Source: Candidatus Minthenecus merdequi (GTDB taxonomy: Bacteria > Bacteroidota > Bacteroidia > Bacteroidales > Paludibacteraceae). Taken from it: a DNA stretch of 6,336 nucleotides. The notes below the pieces were generated by a model. The model saw only the letters and a program-made list of their open reading frames with translations, ran no database searches and was not told where the DNA came from. The translations under genes and the position numbers were made by a program. Each line of letters opens with the position of its first letter. Position 1 is the first letter of the stretch. Positions 1 through 6,333 of the stretch are shown piece by piece. Location: assembly GCA_018064385.1 (NCBI GenBank), contig JAGHVI010000059.1:1-6336 (forward strand), in the 5' to 3' direction.

Positions 1-84
1 CGAAAGGGGCAAAAGCACTAGAACACCACAAATTTCAACCTGTACCGACTTTTCGGATAGTCTCCCACTTAATTCAAAAGCGCC

Positions 85-129
85 CAAGTTACTCATAGTA
101 CAGCCTCCAGGCTGAACATGTGCAACTTG
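85..129. repeat. Interrupted inverted repeat (two-part stem-loop)
   Basis: CAAGTT at 85-90 is the exact reverse complement of AACTTG at 124-129. Nested inside, CAGCCT at 101-106 pairs with AGGCTG at 109-114 around a two-base centre. The inner arms between the two stems (10 and 9 bases) do not pair well. No T-run follows on either strand, so it is not an obvious intrinsic terminator. It lies upstream of the operon promoter and would not be in that transcript. Its role is unknown. Confidence 0.4.
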
Positions 130-186
130 AGTGAATTTATAGAACTCACCTATAGTGATTTTGGTCTCGTTTTTAATCCAACTTTG

Positions 187-215
187 AACACCATACCTTT
201 CGGTGCGCAGGTGTT
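187..215. repeat. Short nested inverted repeat
   Basis: AACACC at 187-192 is the exact reverse complement of GGTGTT at 210-215. Inside it, ACC at 195-197 can pair with GGT at 202-204 around TTTC. The dyad lies about 55 bases upstream of the promoter -33 element, so it could be a protein-binding site or part of a structured RNA from an upstream transcript. A short dyad like this can also occur by chance. Confidence 0.25.
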
Positions 216-270
216 GCAGGTAATGAGTAGAGTTTTCTGACTGTCTGAGGGAAGAATTATTGAAATATAA

Positions 271-301
271 TTGGTGGATTCTAAAAAAAGTTGTACCTTT
301 G
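271..301 (+). promoter_or_regulatory. Bacteroidota-type promoter of the exporter operon
   Basis: TACCTTTG at 294-301 fits the Bacteroidota -7 consensus TAnnTTTG exactly. TTG at 271-273 gives a -33 element with a 20-base spacer, which is the usual distance for the primary sigma factor of this phylum. The predicted transcription start is about 5-8 bases past the -7 box, near 306-309, leaving a leader of about 85 bases before the first ATG at 392. No other equally good match lies between here and the gene, so this is probably the promoter for all five genes. Confidence 0.8.
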
Positions 302-336
302 CACTCAAAATAAAAAGAACTTACCTTGCTTTAAAC

Positions 337-368
337 GGTGAATTTATTGAGTCCACTTTAAATTAACC
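337..368. promoter_or_regulatory. Imperfect inverted repeat in the operon leader (possible operator or mRNA hairpin)
   Basis: GGTGAATTTA at 337-346 and TAAATTAACC at 359-368 are reverse complements at 9 of 10 positions, separated by 12 bases. The dyad sits about 30-60 bases downstream of the predicted transcription start and ends 23 bases before the start codon. It could be the operator of a dimeric repressor (efflux operons are often controlled by TetR- or MarR-type proteins) or a weak AU-rich hairpin in the leader. No regulator gene is in the window to support the first reading. Confidence 0.4.
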
Positions 369-391
369 ACCCTTAAATCATCATTTGTAAT

Positions 392-1663
392 ATGCATCGG
401 TTTTCAACATTATCTCTTGTTGTTCTGACTTTCATATTTTCTATGAATGCTTCAGTGACTCTCCAGGAATGTAGGAATAAAGCTCGTGACAACTATCCTC
501 TTGTGAGCCGATATGACCTTATTCAAGCCACTAAGGATTGTAATGTTCGCAATGCTTCTCTCGCTTGGTTACCTCGTTTCCAGATTGGAGGAAGCGGGGC
601 TTGGTTAAGTAACACTACTGAAGCGAAAGACCTTACAGATATTCTTGGCGGGCTGAGTAGTATGATCAATTTGCCCGACAAAAACGAACAGCCTTGGCAA
701 TACAAGGTCAGTGCTACTGTCACTCAATCTCTTTGGGATGGTGGAGCCTCGGCTCTCTACAAAAAGATGGCAGAAGCCAATGCCGACAGAGATAAGGCGG
801 AATTAGATGTCTCTTTCTACGAATTGCAATGTCACGTTGACGAAGTCTATTTCTCTGTTTTGCTCCTCGAACAGCGACTCAAGCAAGCACAAAGCAGAAT
901 GCAAGTGTTGGAAAACAATCTCGCCCGAATGCGGTTGATTTTTGACGAAGGTGAGGTCTCTCAGATGGACATCAAATCCATCGAGGCTGAGGTCAAAGCC
1001 GCAAGTCAGCAAATCCGCCTCATCGAATCGAATATAGCTTCGTCTCGAATGTCGCTATCTCTTTTGACATCTATGGACTTGAACAAAGAGGAATTGATTA
1101 CCCCACTCGAACCAACGGCAGTCCGTTTGCGTCCAGAACATACCCTGATTGAAAGCAGCCGAAAATTACTTGAACTCAAGATGAAACAACTCAATATCGA
1201 TTTGTCTCCTAAAATTTACTTTATCGCTGATGCATATTATGGTTATCCCGGCAGAAATCTTTTTAAGGGTTTGACGGACTATAATCCCTCCTTCAATGCG
1301 ATGTTGGGCGTCCAGTTGAAGTTCAATCTTGATCCGCTCTATACTCGTAAGAATGACAGAATGTTGATTACTAATCAGATGAATGACTTGGATTTGCAGC
1401 GAGACTTGTTGAATTTTCAAACCAAACTTGCCAATACAGGTGTTAATCAGGAAATTCAATTCCTTCGCCAGACGTTGGATGATGATGCCGAGATTCTCCG
1501 TCTTCGTACTGATGTACGTATCGCTGCGGAAGAACGGTTGGAAAGCGGCATTATTGATGCCTCCGACTTGTTGCAAAAAATCAACGACGAAGCGTATGCT
1601 GCGTTGCAGAAGTCTATCCATCAAATCGAACTCCTGCGTGCTCTTTATAAACTGGAAAAATAA
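392..1663 (+). CDS. TolC-family outer-membrane efflux channel protein
   Basis: This is the outer-membrane exit duct of the exporter. The 423-residue protein starts with a signal peptide (residues 1-20: a short basic start, then a hydrophobic stretch to SMNA, with likely cleavage after Ala20). The mature start, VTLQECRNKARDNYPL, is the typical opening of the outer-membrane efflux protein fold. Long helical stretches follow (about 120-225 and 325-420), separated by likely beta-strand segments (about 60-115 and 272-315), giving the expected two-repeat TolC layout. The C-terminal GIIDASDLLQKINDE region is the usual conserved end of the second repeat. The length is near the family norm. The ATG at 392 is chosen because it gives a complete signal peptide. 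There is no clear Shine-Dalgarno sequence, which is normal for the phylum. The stop codon abuts the next start (TAAATG). Being first in an operon with an adaptor and ABC genes indicates a dedicated channel. Assignment to the family is strong; the substrate is unknown. Confidence 0.9.
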   Translation: MHRFSTLSLVVLTFIFSMNASVTLQECRNKARDNYPLVSRYDLIQATKDCNVRNASLAWLPRFQIGGSGAWLSNTTEAKDLTDILGGLSSMINLPDKNEQPWQYKVSATVTQSLWDGGASALYKKMAEANADRDKAELDVSFYELQCHVDEVYFSVLLLEQRLKQAQSRMQVLENNLARMRLIFDEGEVSQMDIKSIEAEVKAASQQIRLIESNIASSRMSLSLLTSMDLNKEELITPLEPTAVRLRPEHTLIESSRKLLELKMKQLNIDLSPKIYFIADAYYGYPGRNLFKGLTDYNPSFNAMLGVQLKFNLDPLYTRKNDRMLITNQMNDLDLQRDLLNFQTKLANTGVNQEIQFLRQTLDDDAEILRLRTDVRIAAEERLESGIIDASDLLQKINDEAYAALQKSIHQIELLRALYKLEK

Positions 1664-2569
1664 ATGGATGTTATGATAAAAACTTTAAAGTTTGCTGTTG
1701 CCCTCGTATTTGCTGTGATATTGTATTCTTGCAATGATGACAAACCTGATGCAAATGGAGTGTTTGAATTTTCTTCAGTCAGTATCGGTGCTGAAAACAA
1801 CGGCAAGATTCTCGCATTTTATGTTAAGGAAGGCGATACGGTGCTCAAAGGTCAAGAACTGGCTCTGACTGATACTGTCTCGTTCGCTGTTCAAAAAAAC
1901 AACCTCGAAGCAGCCAAAAGAGCCGCTGCTCTGCTTCAGTCTGATGCCGAGGTGCAGACTGCCGCCTTGAAACAGCAAATTGCTAAGCTGAAAGATGATT
2001 TGCAAACCACAAAACGGTTGGTCCAGTCTGGCGCAGCTCCGCAAAAGCAGCAGGAAAACATCGAAACAGAAATCTCTGTTCTGGAAAGTCAGGTCGCTGC
2101 TGCCCGTGCTACTATTACCAATACCAATAATGCAAATATCGGCAATGTCGAGAGCCTTGAGACACAGATTAACGGTGTGCTCACTCTGATGGAGAAATGT
2201 CACATTGTTTCCCCAATTGACGGTGTGGTGACCGCTAAGTTTGCTTCCGAAGGCGAGATAGCAGTGGCTGGGCGTACGATGCTTAAAATAGTTGATACAA
2301 ACAGCGCTTACTTGAGGGCATATTTTACTTCGTCTCAGCTGCGCGACATCGCTGTCGGACAGCAGGTGAGGGTAGTTGCCAACTACGGAAAAGATGCTAC
2401 CCGCAAGTATGTTGGTACAATCGTCTGGATATCTGACGACAGCGAGTTTACTCCCAAAACTATCCTTACTGATGACGAACGTTCCAACCTTGTATATGAA
2501 ACAAAAATTTCAGTAGAGAATGATGGTTACCTCAAAGCAGGTATCGCTGGCGAAGTTTATCTGAGATGA
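1664..2569 (+). CDS. HlyD/YbhG-type periplasmic adaptor lipoprotein (membrane fusion protein)
   Basis: This adaptor links the inner-membrane ABC transporter to the TolC channel. The 301-residue protein has a lipoprotein signal: hydrophobic residues 10-20, then the lipobox LYSC with Cys23 as the expected lipidated residue, followed by NDD. The first half of the biotinyl-lipoyl-like domain is at about 38-70 (NGKILAFYVKEGDTVLKGQ). A coiled-coil hairpin spans about 72-178. The second lipoyl half is at 179-210 (IVSPIDGVVTAKF), followed by a beta-barrel domain. FTPKTILTDDERSNLVY at 262-278 closely resembles the conserved C-terminal motif of YbhG/YhiI-type adaptors. Met4 at 1673 is a credible alternative start and would give a more usual lipoprotein leader (MIKTLKF). 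E. coli YbhG is not predicted to be lipid-anchored in this way, but lipoprotein adaptors are common in Bacteroidota and in RND systems. The stop codon overlaps the ATPase start by 4 bases. Confidence 0.9.
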   Translation: MDVMIKTLKFAVALVFAVILYSCNDDKPDANGVFEFSSVSIGAENNGKILAFYVKEGDTVLKGQELALTDTVSFAVQKNNLEAAKRAAALLQSDAEVQTAALKQQIAKLKDDLQTTKRLVQSGAAPQKQQENIETEISVLESQVAAARATITNTNNANIGNVESLETQINGVLTLMEKCHIVSPIDGVVTAKFASEGEIAVAGRTMLKIVDTNSAYLRAYFTSSQLRDIAVGQQVRVVANYGKDATRKYVGTIVWISDDSEFTPKTILTDDERSNLVYETKISVENDGYLKAGIAGEVYLR

Positions 2570-3999
2570 GCAATTCTGTTTGCATACAAGGGTTATCCAA
2601 GTGTTTCGGTAAAGTCAAAGCTCTCGACGGTGTCTTCCTTGAAATCTCCGAAGGCGAGAAGTTTGGCATCTACGGTGCTGATGGTGCTGGCAAGACTACT
2701 CTTGAACGCATCTTGTGCACACTGACAAAACCTGACAGCGGTAATACTGACATCTTTGGTTTCGACTTAGTGAATGACAAGCGGGAGATACGCAAAATTA
2801 TCGGTTTCGTTCCCTCTACTTTTTCTCTATATTTGGATCTCTCCGTAGAAGAGAATATTCGTTTTCATACCAATCTGTTCGGTCTCCCATTTAACAAGAA
2901 TGATGCTATGATTGAACCTATCTACCGATACTTGGCACCATTCTCCGACCGTTTAGCGCGCAACCTCTCTGGCGGTATGAAGCAGAAACTGGCTCTTTGT
3001 TGTGCGCTGATCAATAAACCGCGACTTCTGATACTGGACGAACCGACTACTGGTATTGATGCCACTTCCCGCAAAGATATTATAAACTGTTTGGAACAGA
3101 TTAATGCTCAGTTCGGAACGACAATTATCCTCTCTTCTCCATATCGTAACGAAATAATGATGTGCGACCGCGCAGCTTTGATAGAAAATGGCAAAATTGT
3201 GCGTGTGGGCAAGCCGTCCGAAATTCTGCCGCCCGAAGACGTCGATGTTCGCCATACAAATGAACACCTTAAGGTGGAGAATATGATAGAGGTTGAGGGA
3301 CTGACTAAGTGTTTCGGCACTTTTACCGCTGTAAATCATATCAGTTTCAATGTGCGCAAAGGTGAGATTTTCGGATTCCTCGGTGCTAACGGTGCTGGCA
3401 AGACAACTGCCATCCGTATGCTGTGCGGACTGTCAAAACCCTCCTCTGGCTCAGGTAGAATTGCGGGCATTGACTTAAACAGAAATTATGAAGAGATAAA
3501 GTTTCACATCGGTTATGTCAGCCAGCGAGATTGTCTGCCTGCCGACTTGACTGTAAGCGAAAACCTGCGTTTGGCTGCTGGTATATATGGTATTGGCAGA
3601 AAAGAGGCTAACTCGCGTATTGATGAATGTTTGAGAAGGTTAGGCTTGGCGGATTATGCTGACCGTCTGTTTGGAGGACTGCCTTTGGGTTGGAAAAGAC
3701 GTGTCAGTTTTGCTGCTGCTTTGATGCATGACCCATCAGTCTTATTCCTGGACGAACCTACCAGCGGCGTGGATGTCATTGCGCGAAAGCAAATATGGAA
3801 TATAATCCGTGCTGTGGCTGCCCGTGGTACCACAATCGTTGTGGTGACGCACAATATGGAAGAGGTGCTCTGGTGTGACCGCCAGTGTATTATGGTGGAT
3901 GGGGTTATCAAGGCTATGGGTGATTTACGACCAAAGGGAACGTCTGATAACTCAGATTTCTATGAAGTTTTTGAACAGGTAACACAAACAAGACAATGA
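2566..3999 (+). CDS. Fused two-domain ABC transporter ATPase (YbhF-like)
   Basis: This cytoplasmic motor carries two ABC domains in one 477-residue chain. Domain 1 (about 1-225) has Walker A GADGAGKTT at 37-45, signature LSGGMKQ at 134-140 and Walker B LLILDEP at 154-160. Its Q-loop glutamine is replaced by Ser84 and its H-loop histidine by Pro192. Domain 2 (about 240-477) has Walker A GANGAGKTT at 273-281, Q-loop Gln320, Walker B VLFLDEP at 392-398 and H-loop His429, but the signature reads LPLGWKR (372-378) instead of LSGGQ. GADGAGKTT in domain 1 and an LPLG-type signature in domain 2 are features I associate with the YbhF/YhiH family. Known YbhF is about 578 residues, so this protein is shorter. 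The two halves align colinearly at an offset of 236 residues. Both gene junctions are ATGA overlaps, which fits translational coupling to the adaptor and the permease. Fused-ATPase identity is certain; the substrate is unknown. Confidence 0.93.
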   Translation: MSNSVCIQGLSKCFGKVKALDGVFLEISEGEKFGIYGADGAGKTTLERILCTLTKPDSGNTDIFGFDLVNDKREIRKIIGFVPSTFSLYLDLSVEENIRFHTNLFGLPFNKNDAMIEPIYRYLAPFSDRLARNLSGGMKQKLALCCALINKPRLLILDEPTTGIDATSRKDIINCLEQINAQFGTTIILSSPYRNEIMMCDRAALIENGKIVRVGKPSEILPPEDVDVRHTNEHLKVENMIEVEGLTKCFGTFTAVNHISFNVRKGEIFGFLGANGAGKTTAIRMLCGLSKPSSGSGRIAGIDLNRNYEEIKFHIGYVSQRDCLPADLTVSENLRLAAGIYGIGRKEANSRIDECLRRLGLADYADRLFGGLPLGWKRRVSFAAALMHDPSVLFLDEPTSGVDVIARKQIWNIIRAVAARGTTIVVVTHNMEEVLWCDRQCIMVDGVIKAMGDLRPKGTSDNSDFYEVFEQVTQTRQ

Positions 4000-5066
4000 C
4001 TTCGTTCTTATTAACAATAATTCGTAAGGAGTGGCGACATATTCTCCGCGATAAGGGCACTTTCTTTATTGTGCTTATTGGTCCCGTATTTCTCTCGGTC
4101 GCTTTCAGTCTCATTCTATCCACAGATGTGAGAACGGTCAGTGTCGTGGCATTGGTACCTCACCATAGCGATGTAAGCAGAAGCCTTATTTCTCGCTTTG
4201 ATAACAACCCTTTGTTCCGATTCAAAGGCTATGTCAATAATCTTGATGAGGCGGAGCGTTTGATGCGCATCAACAAGGTCAATGCTGCTATCGTACTGGA
4301 TGCTGACTTCGAAAGTTCACATTCTGTACAGATTGTCTCGGATGCTTCCAACTGTATGATGGGCAATGCTGCAAGCATTTATATTCGCGCAGTTATCGAC
4401 TCTGAATTGGCTGAGGATGACCAAAATCTGTTTTCTTATAGGATGTTATACAACCCGCGACTGATTAGTGCTTATTCTTTCCAACCTGGCATTATTGCTC
4501 TTGTCATTTTGATTGTTATGCTGGTTTTGACATCCTCGTCTCTGGTACGTGAGAAAGAGTACGGAACTATTGACTCAATCATCTTATCTCCCGTTGCCCT
4601 CAATATCTTTTATTTTGGCAAATCGATACCATATTCTGTACTTGGTTTGTTGGTCGGTTGTATCACTTTGGCTATGGGTGTTTTGACAACAGGAATTCCT
4701 GTCAAGGGTTCCTTCTTTGTCATTTTCCTCATTTCGGCTCTTTATATATTCACTACAATGCGTCTTGGGGTGTATATCGCTCTTGTTACGTCCAACCAGG
4801 CAAATGCTTTTGTCATTTGTTGGGGTGGTATCATTATGCCTGTTATCTATTTCGGTGGAGTGATTGTTCCATCTGATAACCTGCCCGAATGGGGTCAAGT
4901 AATCAGTAGTTTCGTCTATGTGCGCTGGTTCGTGGACGCTTTGCGAAAATTGCTCATTCAAGGTGTTGATGCTGTTTATGTACTTAAGGAAGTTTTGTTT
5001 ATGTCAATATCTACTGTGTTGATTAGTCTTGCCTGTCACTTTAAACTAAAACGCTTGAGCAGATGA
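3996..5066 (+). CDS. ABC-2 type transporter permease, first subunit (YbhS-like)
   Basis: This inner-membrane subunit has 356 residues. A cytoplasmic N-terminal helix with IIRKEWRHILRDK precedes the first membrane segment (about 23-42). A periplasmic domain of about 120 residues follows, and then five more segments at about 163-182, 212-233, 240-262, 270-292 and 328-348. LVREKEYGTIDSIILSPV after the second segment is the conserved ABC-2 coupling motif (usual form REKExGTxExLxxxP) that contacts the ATPase. The SDNLPEWGQVISSFVYVRWFVDALR region near the last segment is also characteristic of the family. Length and topology match YbhS/YbhR-type permeases with a large external domain, as opposed to the short ABC-2 permeases of polysaccharide exporters. 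The start codon overlaps the ATPase stop and the stop codon overlaps the second permease start. It most likely pairs with that second permease. The external domain may meet the adaptor. Confidence 0.92.
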   Translation: MTSFLLTIIRKEWRHILRDKGTFFIVLIGPVFLSVAFSLILSTDVRTVSVVALVPHHSDVSRSLISRFDNNPLFRFKGYVNNLDEAERLMRINKVNAAIVLDADFESSHSVQIVSDASNCMMGNAASIYIRAVIDSELAEDDQNLFSYRMLYNPRLISAYSFQPGIIALVILIVMLVLTSSSLVREKEYGTIDSIILSPVALNIFYFGKSIPYSVLGLLVGCITLAMGVLTTGIPVKGSFFVIFLISALYIFTTMRLGVYIALVTSNQANAFVICWGGIIMPVIYFGGVIVPSDNLPEWGQVISSFVYVRWFVDALRKLLIQGVDAVYVLKEVLFMSISTVLISLACHFKLKRLSR

Positions 5067-6187
5067 AGAATTCACTTATCGGTATATTGGCAATCGTTGA
5101 AAAAGAGCTTAGACAGTTGTTTCGCAATAAGATTCTTGTGTCGCTGTTGGTTGTTTATCCCGTTTTGACACTTCTCGTTATTTCGCGCTTATATAATTTT
5201 GACTTGAAGAATGTTAATGTTGCTGTGGTGGACTTTGACCATTCTGAACTTTCGGATAGACTGATTGATGCACTTGAGCATTCGGGAAGAGTGACACTGT
5301 CCGCACAGTGCCTGACTTATGATGATGCGCATGATTTGATGGAGAAGGGTGATGTTGATTGTATTGTACTTTTCCCTAATGGTTTGGAGAGTAGCTATTC
5401 TTCCTCGAATCGCCAGAAGGTGCAATTGTCAGTTAAAGCCGTAGATATCACTAAAGGTCTTCTCGGAATGAAGTTTGTTCAAGCTTCGGTTTTGACAACT
5501 GTTTCTAAGTATTTCAAGCAACATGGAGTGGTTTTGCAGTCTAAGAATGAGACTGTTTGCGAGATTAATCTGTATAATCCCAATATGGATTATTTGTTGT
5601 TTATGGTGTCAATTGCGCTGTTCGGGGTTGCTTTTGCTGTCTGTAGTAATGTGTCTGTCAACTCAATGCTTAATGAGGAAATTAGCGGTGTGGCAGAATT
5701 GATGAATGTTTCACCGATGAAGCCTTGGGTCTTGGTGATGGCAAGGATTATTTCCTGCTACGTTGCTGGCTTGTTGGCAATGGTTGTTACGTTGTTGACA
5801 TCGTATGTGGCTTATGGTATGCCAAATGTTGAGTCGTTAGGGTTGATTTTTGTCATTTATACTATTTATATTTTGGGTGTCCCTGCTTTTGCTATTTTTA
5901 TAAATAACCTCACATCTAATCCAATGCAGGCTTTCCTGATAATTATATCTTTCTTGATGATTTCACAATATATGTCTGGATCGCTCACACCATCTGAAAG
6001 TATGGTGGAATGGATGCAGCATCTCAATATCATCAACCCTGCTCACTATTTTGTGGTGGCTTTGCGTAGTGTTTATATGAAAAACGCTGGATTTTTAGAT
6101 ATTCTGCAACCACTTGTAATTTTAACTGTCCAATGCGGTGTGTTATGGATTATCGCTATATTCACTTTTAAGAAACGACAGATATAA
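5063..6187 (+). CDS. ABC-2 type transporter permease, second subunit (YbhR-like)
   Basis: This is the partner inner-membrane subunit, 374 residues long, with the same plan as the preceding permease: cytoplasmic IVEKELRQLFRNK, first membrane segment about 23-41, an external domain of about 130 residues, and further segments at about 175-197, 224-249, 255-280, 287-306 and 347-369. The coupling motif is diverged: NEEISGVAELMNVSPMKPW at 204-222 replaces REKExGTxE. The conserved INPAHYFVVALRSVYMK lies before the last segment. The external domain has the VAVVDFDHSELSDRLI pattern shared by this permease group. The gene follows by an ATGA overlap and is the last in the operon. The basic tail KKRQI fits a cytoplasmic C-terminus. 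Two non-identical permeases with one fused double ATPase imply a heterodimeric transporter in which the two sides may not be equivalent. Confidence 0.92.
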   Translation: MKNSLIGILAIVEKELRQLFRNKILVSLLVVYPVLTLLVISRLYNFDLKNVNVAVVDFDHSELSDRLIDALEHSGRVTLSAQCLTYDDAHDLMEKGDVDCIVLFPNGLESSYSSSNRQKVQLSVKAVDITKGLLGMKFVQASVLTTVSKYFKQHGVVLQSKNETVCEINLYNPNMDYLLFMVSIALFGVAFAVCSNVSVNSMLNEEISGVAELMNVSPMKPWVLVMARIISCYVAGLLAMVVTLLTSYVAYGMPNVESLGLIFVIYTIYILGVPAFAIFINNLTSNPMQAFLIIISFLMISQYMSGSLTPSESMVEWMQHLNIINPAHYFVVALRSVYMKNAGFLDILQPLVILTVQCGVLWIIAIFTFKKRQI

Positions 6188-6206
6188 TACAAACCAAAAT
6201 AAAAAA
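6188..6206. other. A-rich spacer between operon end and repeat array
   Basis: Nineteen AT-rich bases separate the last stop codon from the first repeat unit. They contain no stem-loop with a T-run. No conventional intrinsic terminator is visible anywhere in 6188-6336, so transcript termination must depend on something else or lie outside the window. Confidence 0.5.
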
Positions 6207-6316
6207 CTCAAAAGTTCGGAGTAAAACGTCTCAAAAGTTCGGAGTAAAACGTCTCAAAAGTTCGGAGTGAAAACGCTCAAAAGTTCGGAGTAAAACGTCT
6301 CAAAAGTTCGGAGTAA
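6207..6316. repeat. Tandem array of five 23-base direct repeats
   Basis: The unit is CTCAAAAGTTCGGAG followed by TAAAACGT. Units start at 6207, 6230, 6253, 6276 and 6299, exactly 23 bases apart with no spacers. Units 1, 2 and 4 are identical. Unit 3 (6253-6275) has TGAAAACG as its tail. Unit 5 matches only for its first 18 bases (6299-6316). CTC and GAG within each unit can form a short 3-base-pair stem, too weak to act alone. The period is not a multiple of three and no gene runs through it. The absence of unique spacers rules out a CRISPR array. It could be an intergenic variable-number tandem repeat, a protein-binding array resembling iterons, or a repeat-rich transcript end. Confidence 0.9.
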
Positions 6317-6333
6317 GTAATTATATTACGTAA
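6317..6333. repeat. AT-rich dyad at the end of the repeat array
   Basis: GTAAT at 6317-6321 and ATTAC at 6325-6329 are exact reverse complements around TAT. Overlapping this, TTACGTAA at 6326-6333 is a perfect 8-base palindrome. The dyad starts exactly where the fifth repeat unit diverges. It is short and AT-rich, so chance is a real possibility. Confidence 0.35.

Larger units (their letters stand above)
1..260. other. Unassigned upstream region, no identifiable gene
   Basis: I recognise no gene here. Three frames are open at the left edge. On the plus strand one frame ends at a TGA at 113-115 and another at a TAG at 96-98. On the minus strand one frame has no stop from 330 down to base 1 (110 codons), but its only ATG is at 96-94, and its upstream part runs through the promoter of the following operon. 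The minus-strand translation includes residues such as GEFYKFTQVAHVQPGG and MSNLGAFELSGRL, which I cannot assign to a family. The stretch could be the tail of a neighbouring gene, a decayed gene or intergenic DNA. Two dyads lie within it (85-129 and 187-215). Confidence 0.5.

Noticed and set aside
85..129. Intrinsic terminator of an upstream gene
   Set aside because: The stems are interrupted and no T-run follows on either strand.
1166..1624. 152-codon minus-strand open frame
   Set aside because: It lies fully inside the TolC-family gene, whose signal peptide and family motifs are clear. The minus-strand product has no recognisable features.
2959..3144. Non-functional ATPase because of missing Q- and H-loop residues in domain 1
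   Set aside because: The composite site formed by domain 2 Walker motifs and the domain 1 signature is complete, so the protein should still hydrolyse ATP.
2953..3339. 128-codon minus-strand open frame
   Set aside because: It is antisense to the ATPase linker and domain 1, which carry strong ABC motifs. It is a shadow frame.
4584..4961. 125-codon minus-strand open frame
   Set aside because: It is antisense to the membrane segments of the first permease. Its polar, Asn/Thr/Asp/Lys-rich composition is what antisense of hydrophobic codons would give.
6207..6316. CRISPR array
   Set aside because: The repeats are head to tail every 23 bases with no unique spacers, and no cas gene is in the window.
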